The notes beneath the pieces are model-generated. The model did no database searches and was not told where the DNA came from. It worked only from the letters and a program-made list of their open reading frames with translations. A program made the translations under genes and the position numbers. From positions 13,365,813 to 13,429,812 of the forward strand of contig OY783197.1 of NCBI GenBank assembly GCA_963678675.1: DNA of 64,000 bases. Reading direction: 5' to 3'. This document shows positions 41,506-54,188 of the stretch, in pieces. Source of the DNA: Xiphydria camelus (taxonomy: Eukaryota > Arthropoda > Insecta > Hymenoptera > Xiphydriidae). How positions within the stretch are numbered: position 1 is the stretch's first letter; every line of letters begins with the position of its first letter.

Positions 41506-43147
41506 TACCTACGTAGTAAAAATAAGTATTTTGTCGAGCAAATTTTCTTAATTTTCTCAAAATATTTCATGTTTCGTCGCGTGAGGAACATAGGTATGAA
41601 AGCCTATCGATTACTTTATAGAAATATTTGTTTAAGTAGCTGATGAAGTAGAGCCAGAATGATGCTAGTGCTCCGAGAATGAACCGGTAGGTGGCGTCGC
41701 AATTCCATATTTCTCGGGAGCAAAGTATTTCATAAAGTATTGTACTTACGGGCAACCTACGAAGTGCCTCCTCGCTCGAAATCTCGATTAAGGCCAGTGT
41801 TTAAGTTCCTTAAGCGTGTTTCTTACACTTTCATCTACTTCGTAACTTTAATTCGAACATGTGTGTCAAACGTAAAGTTACCGAACGATTACACTCAGAA
41901 TGAGAACATGTTTGCCATTACGAGCCATACTAGATTTCTTAATTTTACTAAATCAACATATCAAAGTGCCACGACTTATGCCATTTTATATTGTTGAAAA
42001 TTGAATTGAAAAGTTATGCTTGACTAATTATGATAATTTCATAAGATATTTTGAGCCAGATATATGACTTTTTACTTTTTCTTCGATTTTTCTTCTCAAT
42101 AATGCAGTAATCTAAAATTAATTGTACTTGATCCTATTTTACGCAATTGACCGATTAACGCCAAAGAATTCGATTCAATCGCGTATACCGAAACAAGAGA
42201 AAGAGAGAGAGACTAAAAGAGAGACTGCTAAGGAGACCATTCCAACTGGCCAAGAGACGCGAGAATCTATTCTTCTCGTTCATGGGACCCGTTGGGACAC
42301 GTTCGAACGGCTGCAAAGCCTTTCCATGAAATATCTCTGCAACCGCATACCTATTTATATACAACAATTCTCGTTAGGCAGTCGCTCACCTGTACCTCTG
42401 TGTGCACGTACACAGCTACACATGGGTATGGCCGACGTAAACAGCCGGATATTTTAAAAACAGATGACGAAGATTTTCATGGTACGGCCGCTTAAACAGC
42501 TGCGCAAATAAGAAATGATCCTCGCGCACGGGTTAGCTACGATTTTTTCCTCGTCCTCGAAGATGTACCCGCGTCATTGCGGGACGCCGCGTTGGGCGTA
42601 CGTTCTCCTTTCGATCTACACGCACCGCTGTGTAACCCTTTCGTCACTAAAAAAAATGTTCTACTCTCACGGCAATCAATTATACTTTGAGGTGTTAAAT
42701 GGTAGGTTAACTTTACAATATAGGTAGTATAGCAATACAAATGTGAGAAAAGGAACAAGCATTATTGAAATGACTACGTATACTTGAAACAGAAATTTAT
42801 TATGGAAAAATAGAAATAAATATTGCTAAGGAAAAAAGAAGATAGTTTTATACTTAATAAACTACTGGCATTGCTGTGTAATCTGTAAAATGTGTCTCAG
42901 TGCAGTGAGGCAAAAGGCACTTTTAACGTTTAAATAAGTCACTACAGCCTTTATTTCTTATCCGATTTAAACAAACTTTCTTTTAATAATCAGCACTAAA
43001 TTTGGAATAAACGTAAAACAGTCAATTTTCTATTTTATTGTCTCTATTTACTGCAAAATCCATTATGGCGTAAAAATTAAATATTCAATCTTTTGCGTCA
43101 AATAGTACGATCATATCCAAGCACTCAGGATCTGAAGAAATGTCGTG
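41506..43147. other. Non-coding stretch, nothing recognised
   Basis: Mostly AT-rich. Short frames at 42122-42457 and 42515-42758 resemble no family. No repeats with clear ends were seen. Confidence 0.45.
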
Positions 43148-43394
43148 CACTGAAAAAAAGAACGACTGCAATAACCAGTCTTCTGGCTGCTGAAACGGTA
43201 ACGTATAGTCTCAAGTGACTATAGCGCCATCCTCAGACTGCAACAGTTAGAAAACTCCACAACAGGGATATGGTATCGCTGCTGTAACGATACGTATTAC
43301 TCATGTGGAGATGTTTAATGATGTACCTACTTAGTAGCGAAATGTTCTTAGCTATACTTTGGTCTGCTACAGAATCGGTACTTTTTTTTCAGTG
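43148..43394. mobile_element. MITE with CACTGAAAAAAA TIRs
   Basis: Left end CACTGAAAAAAAGAACGA, right end CTTTTTTTTCAGTG. 247 bp, no coding region. The TSD is not clear. Confidence 0.6.
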
Positions 43395-43408
43395 TGGGTT
43401 ATCCATTC

Positions 43409-44274
43409 GGGGTATTCCATCCCAAGGAGACACTTTTTTGGTAAGGGTAAATCGATTTTAAATCCTTTCGGATTTCGATTGCTTGCGATACCATAAAAAG
43501 AATTCCATAAGGATTCGTTATAATTCTACGTCGTTTAGAAAAATGGAATTCATAATTCCAGGAAAAAATTTATTTCGACATTAAAGGACCCCGCACAAAC
43601 CTTATGGGAACTGGCTCCCGGTGAATTTGGCTGGGCTTTACATATGTTGTAGATTTTGATATTCTGATCAAAAGTTATCATTTCCGCAATAACGAAAAAT
43701 GGACAGTTTTTGAGTTTTGAGACCTTAAAGTTCATATTTTTTGCTTTCCGTCATACGATCTATTTTTTGGATCGAAATAATCATGTAAAATCAGGTTTTC
43801 TGTGAATTTTGCTAAAAATTACGTATTTTATAGTTGGTGTGCTAACGATTCAGGTCAGACAAAAAATAAGCAGTTGGGGGGGGGGGGGGGGAGACTTTAA
43901 AGTTGCCGCTTTTTACTCGAACCATAGGCGTCGCATTGGCGAAATAAATATTTTCTGGTGTTTTTTTTTGACTTTTTTGTAAGAAAATGCCTTTTAATGT
44001 CACTTAAAAGTTTTTGTATATTTTTTTTGAAAAATTGAAAAAAAAAACAAAAATTATCATGTAAGTATACAAAGTTGTTTATGAGATTTATAGTATACTT
44101 GAAACTTTAAAGTTAAAATTTATTTTTCAAATTGATGTATACAATTAACGGTGCCTGAAAAAAATCTAAAAAAATTTAGGTAATGCTTTTTCATCAAGTA
44201 TGACTATGTAAATAAAAATCAGATTTTTTTGAGACCCTTATGAAAAAGGTGGCTGTCTTGACAGAGAATGCCCC
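43409..44274. mobile_element. Element with GGGGTATTCCATCCCAAG end (relative at 55515-55677)
   Basis: Starts GGGGTATTCCATCCCAAGGA and ends TGTCTTGACAGAGAATGCCCC, a partly matching inverse. A G-run lies near 43877. Its first ~160 bases recur inverted at 55515-55677. Frames here are short and AT-driven. Confidence 0.55.
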
Positions 44275-44560
44275 ATATATAGCTCGTTAATGTTCATCTC
44301 CCTTCAACTTCTCTACTGCATGCCGTTTTAGATGCTGGTCATAGACCACCGCAACACAATCCGAATGAAGTAATAGAAATGCTGAATAACGAATAGAAAG
44401 CTTTTATGAAAATGTAACCACATTAGAGATATGCGCCAGTAACAATACAGACAATCTTACTCTAATTCAGATATGTATGTCCACGTCTTTGATCCTGGGC
44501 AACGCAAAGAGCGGGTAACATTGTACACATACGTACATTCGCATACATATGACAAATATA

Positions 44561-45899
44561 CAGGGTGGACCAGGTTAAACGTCATTTTTTTATATGTGAT
44601 AGAACAACCAAAAAAAGTAGACTTTCATAAGAAAATTTTTTTCAAAAATGTTTCCTAACAAAGATACAGGGTGTCAAAATTTCGAAAAAAAAAATGGTTT
44701 TCTCATCATAACTTCTAAACTACTTAATCGATTTCCATGAAATTTCGCACACATGCTAATGTAGAACAGCTCTAAGCAATAATTAAATAATTTTTAAAAA
44801 TTCTCCAGTAGTGTAGATACTAGGGGCCGGTACCCCCCTTTTCCCCTCCCAATCTTCGGCGCCACTGGATATTTTGCAAAGAAAATTTAACTATTGGATT
44901 CCCCGTTTAATTTAGAGGAAAAAATCACCCTTGCAAATTTTTGATTTATTTCTCCGTTTTGAGATATTCATTTTAATTTATAGGGTTGCGAGCAGGCCAA
45001 AGCTAGGTTGAACTCAATTAATTGTGATATATGATAGAGCAACAACAAAAAATAGATTCTCATGAAAAAATTTTTTTCAAAAATGTTTCCTAACAAAGAT
45101 ATAGGGTGTCAAAGTTTCGAAAAAAAATGGTTTTCTCATCATAACTTCTAAGCCACTGGATCGATTTCCATGAAATTTCGCAGGGGGAAAGGGGGTACCG
45201 GCCCCCACTATCTACGCCACTGGAGAATTTTTAAAAATTATTTAATTATTACTTAGAGCTGTACGACATTAGCCTGTGTGCGAAATTTCATGGAAATCAA
45301 GTAGTTTAGAAGTTATGATGAGAAAACCATTTCTTTTTCGAAACTTTGACACCCTGTATCTTTGTTAGGAAACATTTTTGAAAAAAATTTTCTCATGAGA
45401 ATCTATTTTTTTTTGTTGCTCTATCACATATCACAATTAATGGAGTTCAACCTAGCTTTGGCCTGCTCGCAACCCTATAACTTAAAATATATATCTCAAA
45501 AACGAAGCCGTAAATCAAAAATTTGCAAGGGTGATTTTTTTCTCTAATTTAAATGGGGAATCCAATAATTAAATTTTCTTTGCAAAATATCCAGTGGCGC
45601 CGAATATTGGGAGGGGGAAAGGGGGGTACCGGCCCCTAGTATCTACGCCACTGGAGAATTTTTAAAAATTATTTAATTATTGCTTAGAGCTATTCTACAT
45701 TAGCCTGTGTGTGAAATTTCATGGAAATCGATCAAGTAGTTTAGAAGTTATGATGAGAAAACCATTTTTTTCGAAACTTTGACACCCTGTATCTTTGTTG
45801 GGAAACATTTTTGAAAAAAAATTTTCTTATGAAAGTCTACTTTTTTCTGGTTGTTCTATCACATATAAAAAAAAATGACGTTTAACCTGGTCCACCCTG
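44561..45899. mobile_element. Large foldback, 1339 bp, CAGGGTGGACCAGG ends, TA flanks
   Basis: Left end CAGGGTGGACCAGGTTAAAC, right end its inverse, flanked by TA (44559-44560, 45900-45901). The halves are complementary almost throughout. Each arm is itself made of two related halves: the word AAAAATGTTTCCTAACAAAG followed by ATA and AGGGTGTCAAA appears at about 44645 and 45080. No coding capacity. Confidence 0.85.
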
Positions 45900-45974
45900 T
45901 ATACAAGGCAAGAATATGTCCATACGATTCGAAACATGTTGCATACATACCGGAGATTGATTTTGTAGAACGTA

Positions 45975-48585
45975 AAGCCCGCTACAGACTATGCGCGATG
46001 CGTGATGCGCGATGCGCGATGCGTGATTTCGTGCATAGTGTGTAGGGACTTATTCGTTAAAAATCGATTCGTAAACAACATGATTCGTGTGGTTCGCAGT
46101 GATTCGCAGTGGTTCGCAGTGGTTCGTTCTTGGCCAACTCGCTACAGACTATGCGCGATGCGTGATGCGCGATGCGCGATGCGTGATTCGCGGCAGTTCG
46201 TGAATAGTGTGTAGGGACTTGTTCGTTAAAAATCGATTCGTAAACAGCATGGTTCGTGTGGTTCGCAGTGATGCGCAGTGATTCGCTCTTGGAGGCGGTA
46301 AATGGACGAATATCAAAGGCTGCGCATCAACCGCTGTTTCTCGCCGAAGTACGGGCTGTGGTCATAGTTAATTTGTCCATTCTTTGTGCGCGCTATTTAG
46401 TTTACAGGAATTTTCCGGTGGTTGAGGGGCTGTAGGTAACCCTCCGCAAGTCACCTTCGGATGGCAGAGTCCGAGGCTCGTTTATGTTTCTGTTTTGAAA
46501 GTGACGGCTCTGACTTTCGAGAAAACATCACAATAAAATAATTCGCCGACGATTTGTCGTAGGCCGGCCGATCGGCGCCGTGGGAACATAATGCTCGCGG
46601 TAGACATATCGAAGATTCATGAAACACTTTGTATTGTTATTTTTGCCTGTCCAGAAGGGACAATTTCATGGCTCTTTCTCGAAAGTACAGAGAAAGGGGA
46701 AAAACGTTCTTACTGGTTTTTTTTTCCGAACATGTGATAACCAAACAGTCGATGTATATGAACCCGTGCCCTTCGGTGCGCACCCTGAATGCCTCCACCG
46801 ATATCTTTTTTTTTATTATGGAGCAGACTCCTACGCCAAAACACCCCTTTCAAGGACCCTTGTCTTTTTCCTATAGTGAAAACTTTCGAAGCTGTAAATC
46901 TCACTTCGTGCATTGAAATGGATGTAAAAAAATGGAAGCGATATTGTGATTAATTACGATAAGGATGAAGCAATGGAAACAGAATTTGAAGACTATTAAG
47001 GAGGTTCGACTATCAGACGAAAACCAATTTACAGCCCTAATTTTTTATATGATATACACGAATATTTTACAAAACTAATACGAAAATTTGAGCAATATAG
47101 ACCGTCTATAGACTATAGTTTCTTCGTTATTTTATTCTAAAGTTGACCACTTTTAACATATCGCCTTATGGGAGACGATTGTACTAAGGTATATTATCAC
47201 TGACTTTAACACACATTCCGCCAACTTTAGACTTTGAAAGACTAGTAATTTGACAGATGAAATATTAAGGATTATGTAAAAAATAAGTAAATTAGATTTT
47301 ACCGTATGTTAGCGTGCCAACCTTACCGAAATTTCTGCAGCGATTTTTTCTATATGGTTGCAACGTAATATTATCATGAAATTCGTTTTTACTTCGCAAA
47401 CCATTAGCACGCCGTATTAACGGCGAGAGACTTGGCAATACGGTAGCGAAACAGTTGTAAAGCTGAAAGACCGAACCTTACCTGGCGTCTATTCAAACTG
47501 AGCGCGAAATTTGAAAGATTCGGAAAGATAAAAAAAATATTGTCCCTAAAATCTTTATCCAAGTTGAATGATTGTTGAAACGAAATCATGTCTTTACTTA
47601 TACAACTCTTTTTCTTTTTTGACAAAATTTGACTTTATACCGGCTTTGCTGCATGCTCGCGTCATCCGCCATAGCTGGCCACTGTAGTTCACGCGTCACT
47701 GCAGCCAATATAAAATATCGCGGAGTTCAACGTTGCCAAGAATACAATGAAAATTGCAATGCACAATAAAAAATGTTTAAACTATAATCATATATCCATG
47801 ATACTAAATTATCAATCGAATAACTGTTTTATGTCTTCAGCATTCTCTTTGAGTTGTTTTTATAGGTTTTTATAGATTATTTATAATTTTGTATTTTTCT
47901 TTAAAATGTTGGACAAAAAGCCTCTGACGATGATTCCGGAGTCATTGACGCTCTAATAGTTCGCCATAAATTTTCCAGTATTTTATTTACTAATGATTTT
48001 CGGCATGAGCGATGTATAAAATGGGTTCATAATTCATTTAATTATTATTCCATAACGTTTCAGATCGCTGTGAAAACATTTTTTTCAAACACATTTTTGA
48101 CTCCAAAGAAACAGTCGATCCTCCTTAATATGTATTTTAATCATAGTATTATGTTTTTCATTTTTTCATACATAATGTACATACATAATTAGCATTGTAT
48201 TCGTGGGTAGATAATTTTAGAACTGTGGTAACTTTGAAACAATGCAAGCAGAATTGCTACGAACTGCAACGAACTGCCGCGAATCACGCACCGCGCATCG
48301 CGCATCACGCATCGCGCATAGTCTGTATGGCTCTGTTTACGAATTGCTATGAACTACAACGAACTGCCGCGAACCACGCATCGCGCATCGCGCATCACGC
48401 ATCGCGCATAGTCTGTAGCGAGTTGGCCAAGAACGAACCACTGCGAACCACTGCGAATCACTGCGAACCACACGAATCATGTTGTTTACGAATCGATTTT
48501 TAACGAATAAGTCCCTACACACTATGCACGAAATCACGCATCGCGCATCGCGCATCACGCATCGCGCATAGTTTGTAGCGGGCTT
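45975..48585. mobile_element. AAGCCCGC foldback element, complete right copy, TA flanks
   Basis: Ends AAGCCCGCTACAGACTATGC and GCATAGTTTGTAGCGGGCTT, flanked by TA (45973-45974, 48586-48587). The terminal ~300 bp on each side are inverted repeats made of GATGCGTGATGCGCGATGCG-type words and GTTCGTTAAAAATCGATTCG. The 2-kb interior has an 80-100 codon frame near 46619-46916 without recognisable similarity. It supplies the uninterrupted reference for the split copy at 24296-30757. Confidence 0.8.
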
Positions 48586-48654
48586 TACTCAATTGTTTCA
48601 AGAATAATTTCGGGTTTTTATTTGACTATATTCAGTCTCAACCGAGTTATAGGC

Positions 48655-49040
48655 CGAGTAAGACGGGAAAAGGGAAAAAAAACCTACTAGTTAAACCATA
48701 TTAAAAAAACGCGCCGCGCATTCTACCTCAAAGGTGATGTGGAAATGAATGCTTCTCCACAAACTTCGCAGCATCGTATCTCGAAAACGGTAAGGTGTAT
48801 CTGAAAAATGTATGGGGCCATTTAGTTAGATAATTTCATGATCTAACAGCATGAGTAAGACGGGAAAAGGGAAAAAAAACCTACTAGGGAAACCATATAA
48901 AAAAAACGCGCCGCGCATTCTACCTCAAAGGTAATGTGGAAATGAATGCTTCCACAAACTTCGCAGCATCGTATCTCGAAAACGGTAAGGTGTATCTGGA
49001 AATTGTATGGGGCCATTTAGTTAAATAATTCCATGGTCTA
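48655..49040 (+). repeat. Tandem duplication, period about 196 bp
   Basis: GAGTAAGACGGGAAAAGGG starts both units (about 48655 and 48851); both include ACGCGCCGCGCATTCTACCT and TATCTCGAAAACGGTAAGG. Confidence 0.85.
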
Positions 49041-49709
49041 ACAGGAATAACTCTTCTTGTTTCATTTTTGTGTGAGTTATAGAGAACGAGATAATAGCGT
49101 TAAAACAGATGTAGTATTTTTTGACCAAAACTTTCTTTCGTGTCTCATATCTCGAGAACAGGTAGGCATACGAAAACCAAACTGGACTTTTTAGAAGGGC
49201 ATTTATTCATAAAAATATAATTATATAGGTATAATTGCCGTTTGAGTAGTAAGAAGAGAGAAGAATGCGGCGATACATGTTGCATACCCGAATTTAGCTA
49301 TTTTTGAATTTTTCCACGTATTCAGCTACATATCTCGAGAACGGTTAGGCGTATTTACGTCAAATTTTTTTTTAGGTATTAAAAATTGAGATCTTCCACT
49401 TTTGTAATAGGTATTTTTCACGTTGGAGCGATAGGAAGCGAGATAACAAAATCCGCGACCTTTGACCTCTTATATGTCACGAAGCTCCAGTGCGTCGGTG
49501 GCGTAACTTTCATGCATATATTGGTACATCATAATAAGCAGTTTAAAATAAAAAAATGTCGGTGAGCTCGATTTTTAGAAGATGATTACTAAATGTCCTG
49601 GACTATTGTCCGTTTGTCTCCATCACGTCACGTTCAAGGTCATTTCAAGGTCAAATCCTGGAGAAATAGAAAAATCGATTCAAATTATTATTCCTATATA
49701 TTTTTGAGG
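49041..49709. other. Non-coding stretch, possibly related to flanking repeats
   Basis: The words ATATCTCGAGAACGG and CTCGAGAACAGG recur, linking it to the duplication upstream. No gene. Confidence 0.45.
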
Positions 49710-50421
49710 TCGCTGAATCCGAATCCGGTGTCCGTTTGTCTCCATCACGTCACATTTTTTTAATCTCAAAAAACCATCAATAGATCATGATTTTCAAAAA
49801 GTTAATGGACTTAAACCAAATTCGCTATAGGGAGTTTTTTGGGTCGCTGATCACGAATCTGAAATCGGATTTCAAAAATTCAAGATGGTGGATCCAATAT
49901 GGCGGACGAGATTTTTGAAAATCGACGGATTCATGCTGAATTTGGTATAAGGGGATTTTTGGGCCGCTGATCATGAATCTGAAGTCAGATTTAAAAAATT
50001 CAAGATGGCGGATCCAATATGGAGGACATTTTCGAAAATTTTGAATTTTTGTAAATGTAACTTCATATTCGTCATCAGCGATCGATTTTTGAAAATCTCG
50101 TCCTCCATATTGGACCCGCCATCTTGAATTTTTAAAATCTGACTTCAGATTCATGATCAGCGACCCAAAAAAACCCCATATACCAAATTCGGCATGAATC
50201 CGTCGATTTTCAAAAATCTCGTCCGCCATATTGGATCCGCCATCTTGAATTATTGAAATCCGATTCCAGATTTGTGATCAGCGACCCAAAAAATCCCCTA
50301 TAGCGAATTTGGTTTAAGTCAATTAACTCTTTGAAAATTATGATCTATTGATGGTTTTTTGAGATAAAAAAAAATGTGACGTGATGGAGACAAACGGACA
50401 CCGAATTCGGATTCAGCGACA
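49710..50421. mobile_element. Foldback element with about 330-bp arms of repeated units
   Basis: The left arm starts GTCGCTGAATCCGAATCCGG and the right arm ends with the inverse. Within each arm the block GATCACGAATCTGAA...TTCAAGATGGCGGATCCAAT...ATGG occurs twice. The centre is near 50060. A long minus-strand frame at 49825-50229 follows from the repetition and is not a gene. Confidence 0.85.
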
Positions 50422-50931
50422 CCAAAAACATAAAGATATAGGTACTGGTCTGGTCAGAGGAAGCATTTTTTCGAGTTTTTTTGTGGAGCTGTGTTATGGT
50501 CTAAGTAAGCGTAGGTCAGTTCGGAGCTTTCATCCAAGTGGACATAAACTGGACATATGTCCTAATAAAATAAAATCCATAATTTAAACGATATCTGCAT
50601 TTTAAACACTTGTACACGTAAACTACTTTTTATCGATTCCACGTGACAATTCACTTCATCGTCCTCATAATTTTTTTCCTCACTCATGCCCATTTCGAGG
50701 CATTTTCCAGCCTATTTTTAGACCATAATATGGCGTTTTTCCAGCGTGACACCTACCGGGAGTCCACAGACTGTTAAAAGATTGTTTAGTCCGAAGTGGG
50801 TCCTTTTTCCAAACGGATAAACACAACGTGAAACGAGCCGTGTATACTTCTGTTTACTTTGTTTTGAGAAATGGGCATTCGTGATAAAAAATAATATATG
50901 TCATTTTCGGCTGAAGTCCTCGGATGTTTAA

Positions 50932-51637
50932 GGGGTAACACCACTCTAGCGACCGGAAGATAGGCCTAAATTGTATAGTGTTTTACGGGAGTATGAAAAA
51001 AGGAATCGAATTTCTGTTTAGAGGGTTTATTAAGCATTTAATGAAGTACGAAAAATAATTTTGTCATTAGTAATTAGATAGAAAATGGCGGCTATACAGC
51101 CAGTCTACTGAATCGCCCTTTTTTTTAGTACAAAAACGGGCGGACACATATCTCGGAAAGTATAAGACCCGGAACAAAAAACCAAAAAGATTATTAATGG
51201 TTTTTATACTATTGTCTATAGAAGTACGTAGGGATTTTTCGTTAATTCAATTCTTATAGAAATGGTGCACTTTTGAAAGAAAAAAATCGAATTTTTGCCA
51301 AGATATCAGCCGTAAATTGCTTATAAAAAGTTTACATTCAATCAAAAAACGGCTACGTACTTCTCTAAAGAATGTATTTGTGAAGTTACTGTTAAAATTT
51401 CAAATCGATCCGTGCAATAGTCTAGACGTAGCGTAACCGCCCGTAAAAAAAGGCGATTCAGTAGATTGGCTGTATAGCCGCCATTTCGTATCTAATTGCT
51501 AATTACAAAATTGTTTTTCATACTTCATTACATGCTTAATAAACCTTCTAAACAGAAATTCGATTCCTTTTTTCATACTCCCGTAAAATGCTATACAATT
51601 TAGACCTTTTCTCCGGCCGCTAGAGTGGTGTTACCCC
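50932..51637. mobile_element. Foldback MITE flanked by TTAA, piggyBac-like
   Basis: Ends AGGGGTAACACCACTCTAG... hmm-free inverse GTGGTGTTACCCCT, with TTAA on both sides (50928-50931, 51638-51641), the target site of piggyBac transposases. The arms are about 190 bp, complementary through ATTCGATTCC and GGCGGCTATACAGCC. 706 bp, no coding region. Confidence 0.7.
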
Positions 51638-51641
51638 TTAA

Positions 51642-52370
51642 GACTGTGTTTAGGTCGTAGCACGAGGCATTAGGCCAGGCAACATAGGGTTTGTAGGCGA
51701 ATTAATTCGCGGAAAGCTGCAAATGGTTTCAATCTTTTCATTGGCATGTAAAAAGAGTTTCTTAAAGTTTGCACCAATTTTCTGTTTGTGCTCTATGAAG
51801 GGTGTCCCAAAAACCTCGAAATTTTTGGACTTTTTTCAATTTTTCATTAATAACTCTTAAACGATGCATTTCTAGGAAAATTTTATTCTTTTAGAAATTA
51901 AAGTACATAAAATTCTACGTCGAATGAGTACCACATATTTGAAATTAAGTCAAGTGGTATGGACGATATACATGTTTAAAGAACAACCATTAACCAATTT
52001 TTTAAGGCAAAATCATATTTTGGATTTTCAAACATTATTTCCCAATTACGTAAAATGTATTATATGAAATTATTCTGTATTTGGAGTTTATATTGCAGCG
52101 AATGCTGTATCAGATATACGTAAGCTTCATTCTTCTTCTCCCCTCCCTTGCTATACACCTCTTCGCAGCAGCTGGGTCGCTCGAGTCACGGTTGAAAAGT
52201 TCTTTCACCAAGAAGTATTGTACTCTTTATTCATCGTTTATGTGAGGCTAAATTATAAATTTTCAAATTTTAGTTATTCACGCTGTTCCAACAAACGATA
52301 GTTGGAATTCTGAATATTGCTTCTTACCGCTCAGTGTCATCGCGATCGAAATACCTTTTGTGGTGTTTAA
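51642..52370. other. Non-coding stretch, nothing recognised
   Basis: Contains AGGGTGTCCCAAAAACCTC at about 51799, a word common near ends of dispersed repeats, but no partner end was found. An in-frame TAA at 52368 precedes the next coding fragment. Confidence 0.4.
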
Positions 52371-52694
52371 TTCTGCACTACTGAACAACATGTAGATGCA
52401 AGGTTATTCACAATAACTAGAGATAACAGTGACTGCAAGAAATTCGTAGACTGGTTCCTTTGCCACAATCCCTTTCCAGTAGGGGAGTACGTAATGTCAC
52501 TGTCTATCGAAGTTGTAGGGGATGAAAACGTAAATTGCCATCTGTCAGACCAAATCGGAAATCCCAGCCTCAAAAGCAGTATTGGAAGCAATTTTGGTCA
52601 AGTGAAGTTCTCTAGAAAGAAAAGAATGTTACCAATGCGAGGCTTCACCAGCAGTGTAAAGTTGCACGACGAAGTAGTGCCAGTAGACCTATAG
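52371..52694 (+). pseudogene. Uncharacterised transposon-associated protein, N-terminal part
   Basis: Open from 52371 to a TAG at 52692. It reads FVDWFLCHNPFPVGEYVMSL, then VVGDENVNCHLSDQIG and VKFSRKKRMLPM, ending HDEVVPVDL. From memory this resembles long uncharacterised insect proteins in which an H-N-P-F-P / V-G-D-x-x-x-N-C-H region precedes a FEN1/PIN-like segment; the latter is present at 53607-54188. The last codons and stop belong to the inserted THAP-type element. Confidence 0.55.
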
Positions 52695-52825
52695 GGAACT
52701 TGCGCGAAGATTGGTGTGCCTCCTATTGGTGACTAGTCGAAGTGTTCGCGTGCACGTTTATTTGCCATTCATACGGAGGAGAATAAAAACAATTGTTAAT
52801 TAATTAATAGTCATTGTTTTAAACT

Positions 52826-53174
52826 ATGGGAGCATCACGTATGACATGTTGTATAAACGGTTGTTATAATACACCACGGAAGGTTATTGATGAAAGTAAA
52901 CAAATACATTTTTATACGTTTCCATCGGCTAGTACCCGCAGGAGCCCCTTTCTCGAACTCGCTCGTATCTTTGCGTGCACGCATCTTAGCGAATAGACCA
53001 ATCAGGATCAAGTATTCCGTTGTGGTGGGGTTACGGACAACGGAATACTTGATCCTGATTGGTCTATTTGCTAAGATGCGTGCATGCAAAGATACGAGCG
53101 AGTTCGAGAAAGGGGGCCGAGGCCTTGGAAACTTGATAAACGCAAATTGTGGTTAAAGCTGTACAAAAATTTGT
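52826..53174 (+). pseudogene. THAP zinc-finger exon, interrupted
   Basis: ATG at 52826 gives MTCCINGCYNTPRKVIDESK and QIHFYTFPS: the C-x3-C start and F-x-x-F-P of THAP domains. The exon is cut at about 52944 by a foldback and resumes at about 53118 with PWKLDKRKLWLKLYKNL, which fits the R-x-x-W segment that follows in THAP domains. A GTAAGT donor is at 53175. The C-x2-H pair and any transposase domain are missing. THAP domains bind DNA in P-element and Kolobok-type transposases. Confidence 0.7.
52944..53117. mobile_element. 174-bp foldback inside the THAP exon
   Basis: GCCCCTTTCTCGAACTCGCT at the left and its inverse at the right; arms of about 80 bp differ at a handful of positions (for example AGCGAATAG/CTATTTGCT) around a loop GGTGGGGTTACGGA. 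Confidence 0.9.
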
Positions 53175-53606
53175 GTAAGTACAAAAGCAAAACTTATTCT
53201 CGTATTTATAGAATTATATAAAGTAGAATGTCAGTAAGAGTGGTTCGCATTGTTTTTTTATGTATCAAAATTAATGGAATCGAAAAAATAATGGTGTGCA
53301 TTATGACGGCATAGTGTACATAGTCTCTTCTATTTTTTCTCCTTTTTCAGTAAAGATCCGACAGTTTTTTATACCAACACCAGTTTAAAACATGACCAGC
53401 TTGTAATAATTTGAACCTTTGACAAAATTCTGGTTGATTTCGAGGTTGTGATTCATTGGAATAAACCCATATTTAATTACTTTGAACATTTTGTTAATAT
53501 TTCGGTATCACTCTAATACTTTATTGCACGCTGATACTTCTAATAACCGCCAGAAGTGGTGCTGCCGTCGATTTACTACGCCATCTACAGTTCGTGCAAG
53601 TTTCCT

Positions 53607-54188
53607 ATACACCATTTTCAGGAGAATCTCATTTCATAAAAAAACAGAATACGAACTCAGAAATTAATTTACATATGACTTGGCTCCATATCCACCATTT
53701 TTATTTGATGAACAAGAAATGATGAGGAGAGAAGTTATGAAGTCTATGATTTGTTTGATCCAGTGGAAATCCCGTCAAAAATCGGAAGTGCTCTCTATTT
53801 GATTGACGGTAGGTTCCTACTTCACCGAGTACCGTGGAAGTTGAGAGAAAGGTTATCTTCAATCCTTAACAAATACGTAGATTATGTCAAAAGATATTTT
53901 GGGGCGCAATCAATTATAGTATTGGATAGCTATCCAGACGACCCTATAGAGAAGAGCACAAAATCTGCAGAACGCCTTAAAAGGAACAAGTTTATTGCAG
54001 CCAACGTTGAATTTGATGATACAATGTTACTGACAAAATGTCAAAAGATAAATTTCTCTCGAATGAAGGGAACAAAAAACGAATCATCTCAATGCTGATT
54101 CAGAAATTTGCAGATGAAAACATCGCTGTCGAAAAAGCTGCAGAGGATGCCGACACAACCATTGTCAGAAGGGCTATAGAAAAAAGGA
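53607..54188 (+). pseudogene. Uncharacterised transposon-associated protein, FEN1/PIN-like part
   Basis: Continues the fragment at 52371-52694. A first frame (to about 53750) has IFRRISFHKK, an in-frame TAA at about 53666, then YDLAPYPPFLFDEQEMMRRE. After a frameshift, 53751-54040 encodes GSALYLIDGRFLLHRVPWKL and SIIVLDSYPDDPIEKSTKSA; after another shift near 54035, KDKFLSNEGNKKRIISMLIQ and EDADTTIVRRAIE. The spaced acidic residues (IDGRFLL, LDSYPDD, EDADT) suggest a PIN/FEN1-like nuclease fold. Homology stops where a mariner begins at about 54189. Confidence 0.55.

Larger units (their letters stand above)
52689..53606. mobile_element. THAP-type DNA transposon remnant inserted in the coding fragment
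   Basis: Left end CTATAGGGAACTTGCGCGAA, right end TTCGTGCAAGTTTCCTAT, an imperfect TIR of about 18 bp. Removing this interval brings the two parts of the surrounding frame together in phase (VPVD... then IFRRISFHKK), with AC next to each end as a possible 2-bp duplication. It contains a THAP-domain exon and, within that exon, a foldback. Confidence 0.6.

Noticed and set aside
49825..50229. 134-codon minus-strand frame
   Set aside because: It lies in the arms of a foldback and its peptide repeats the same block; frames of this kind occur on both strands.
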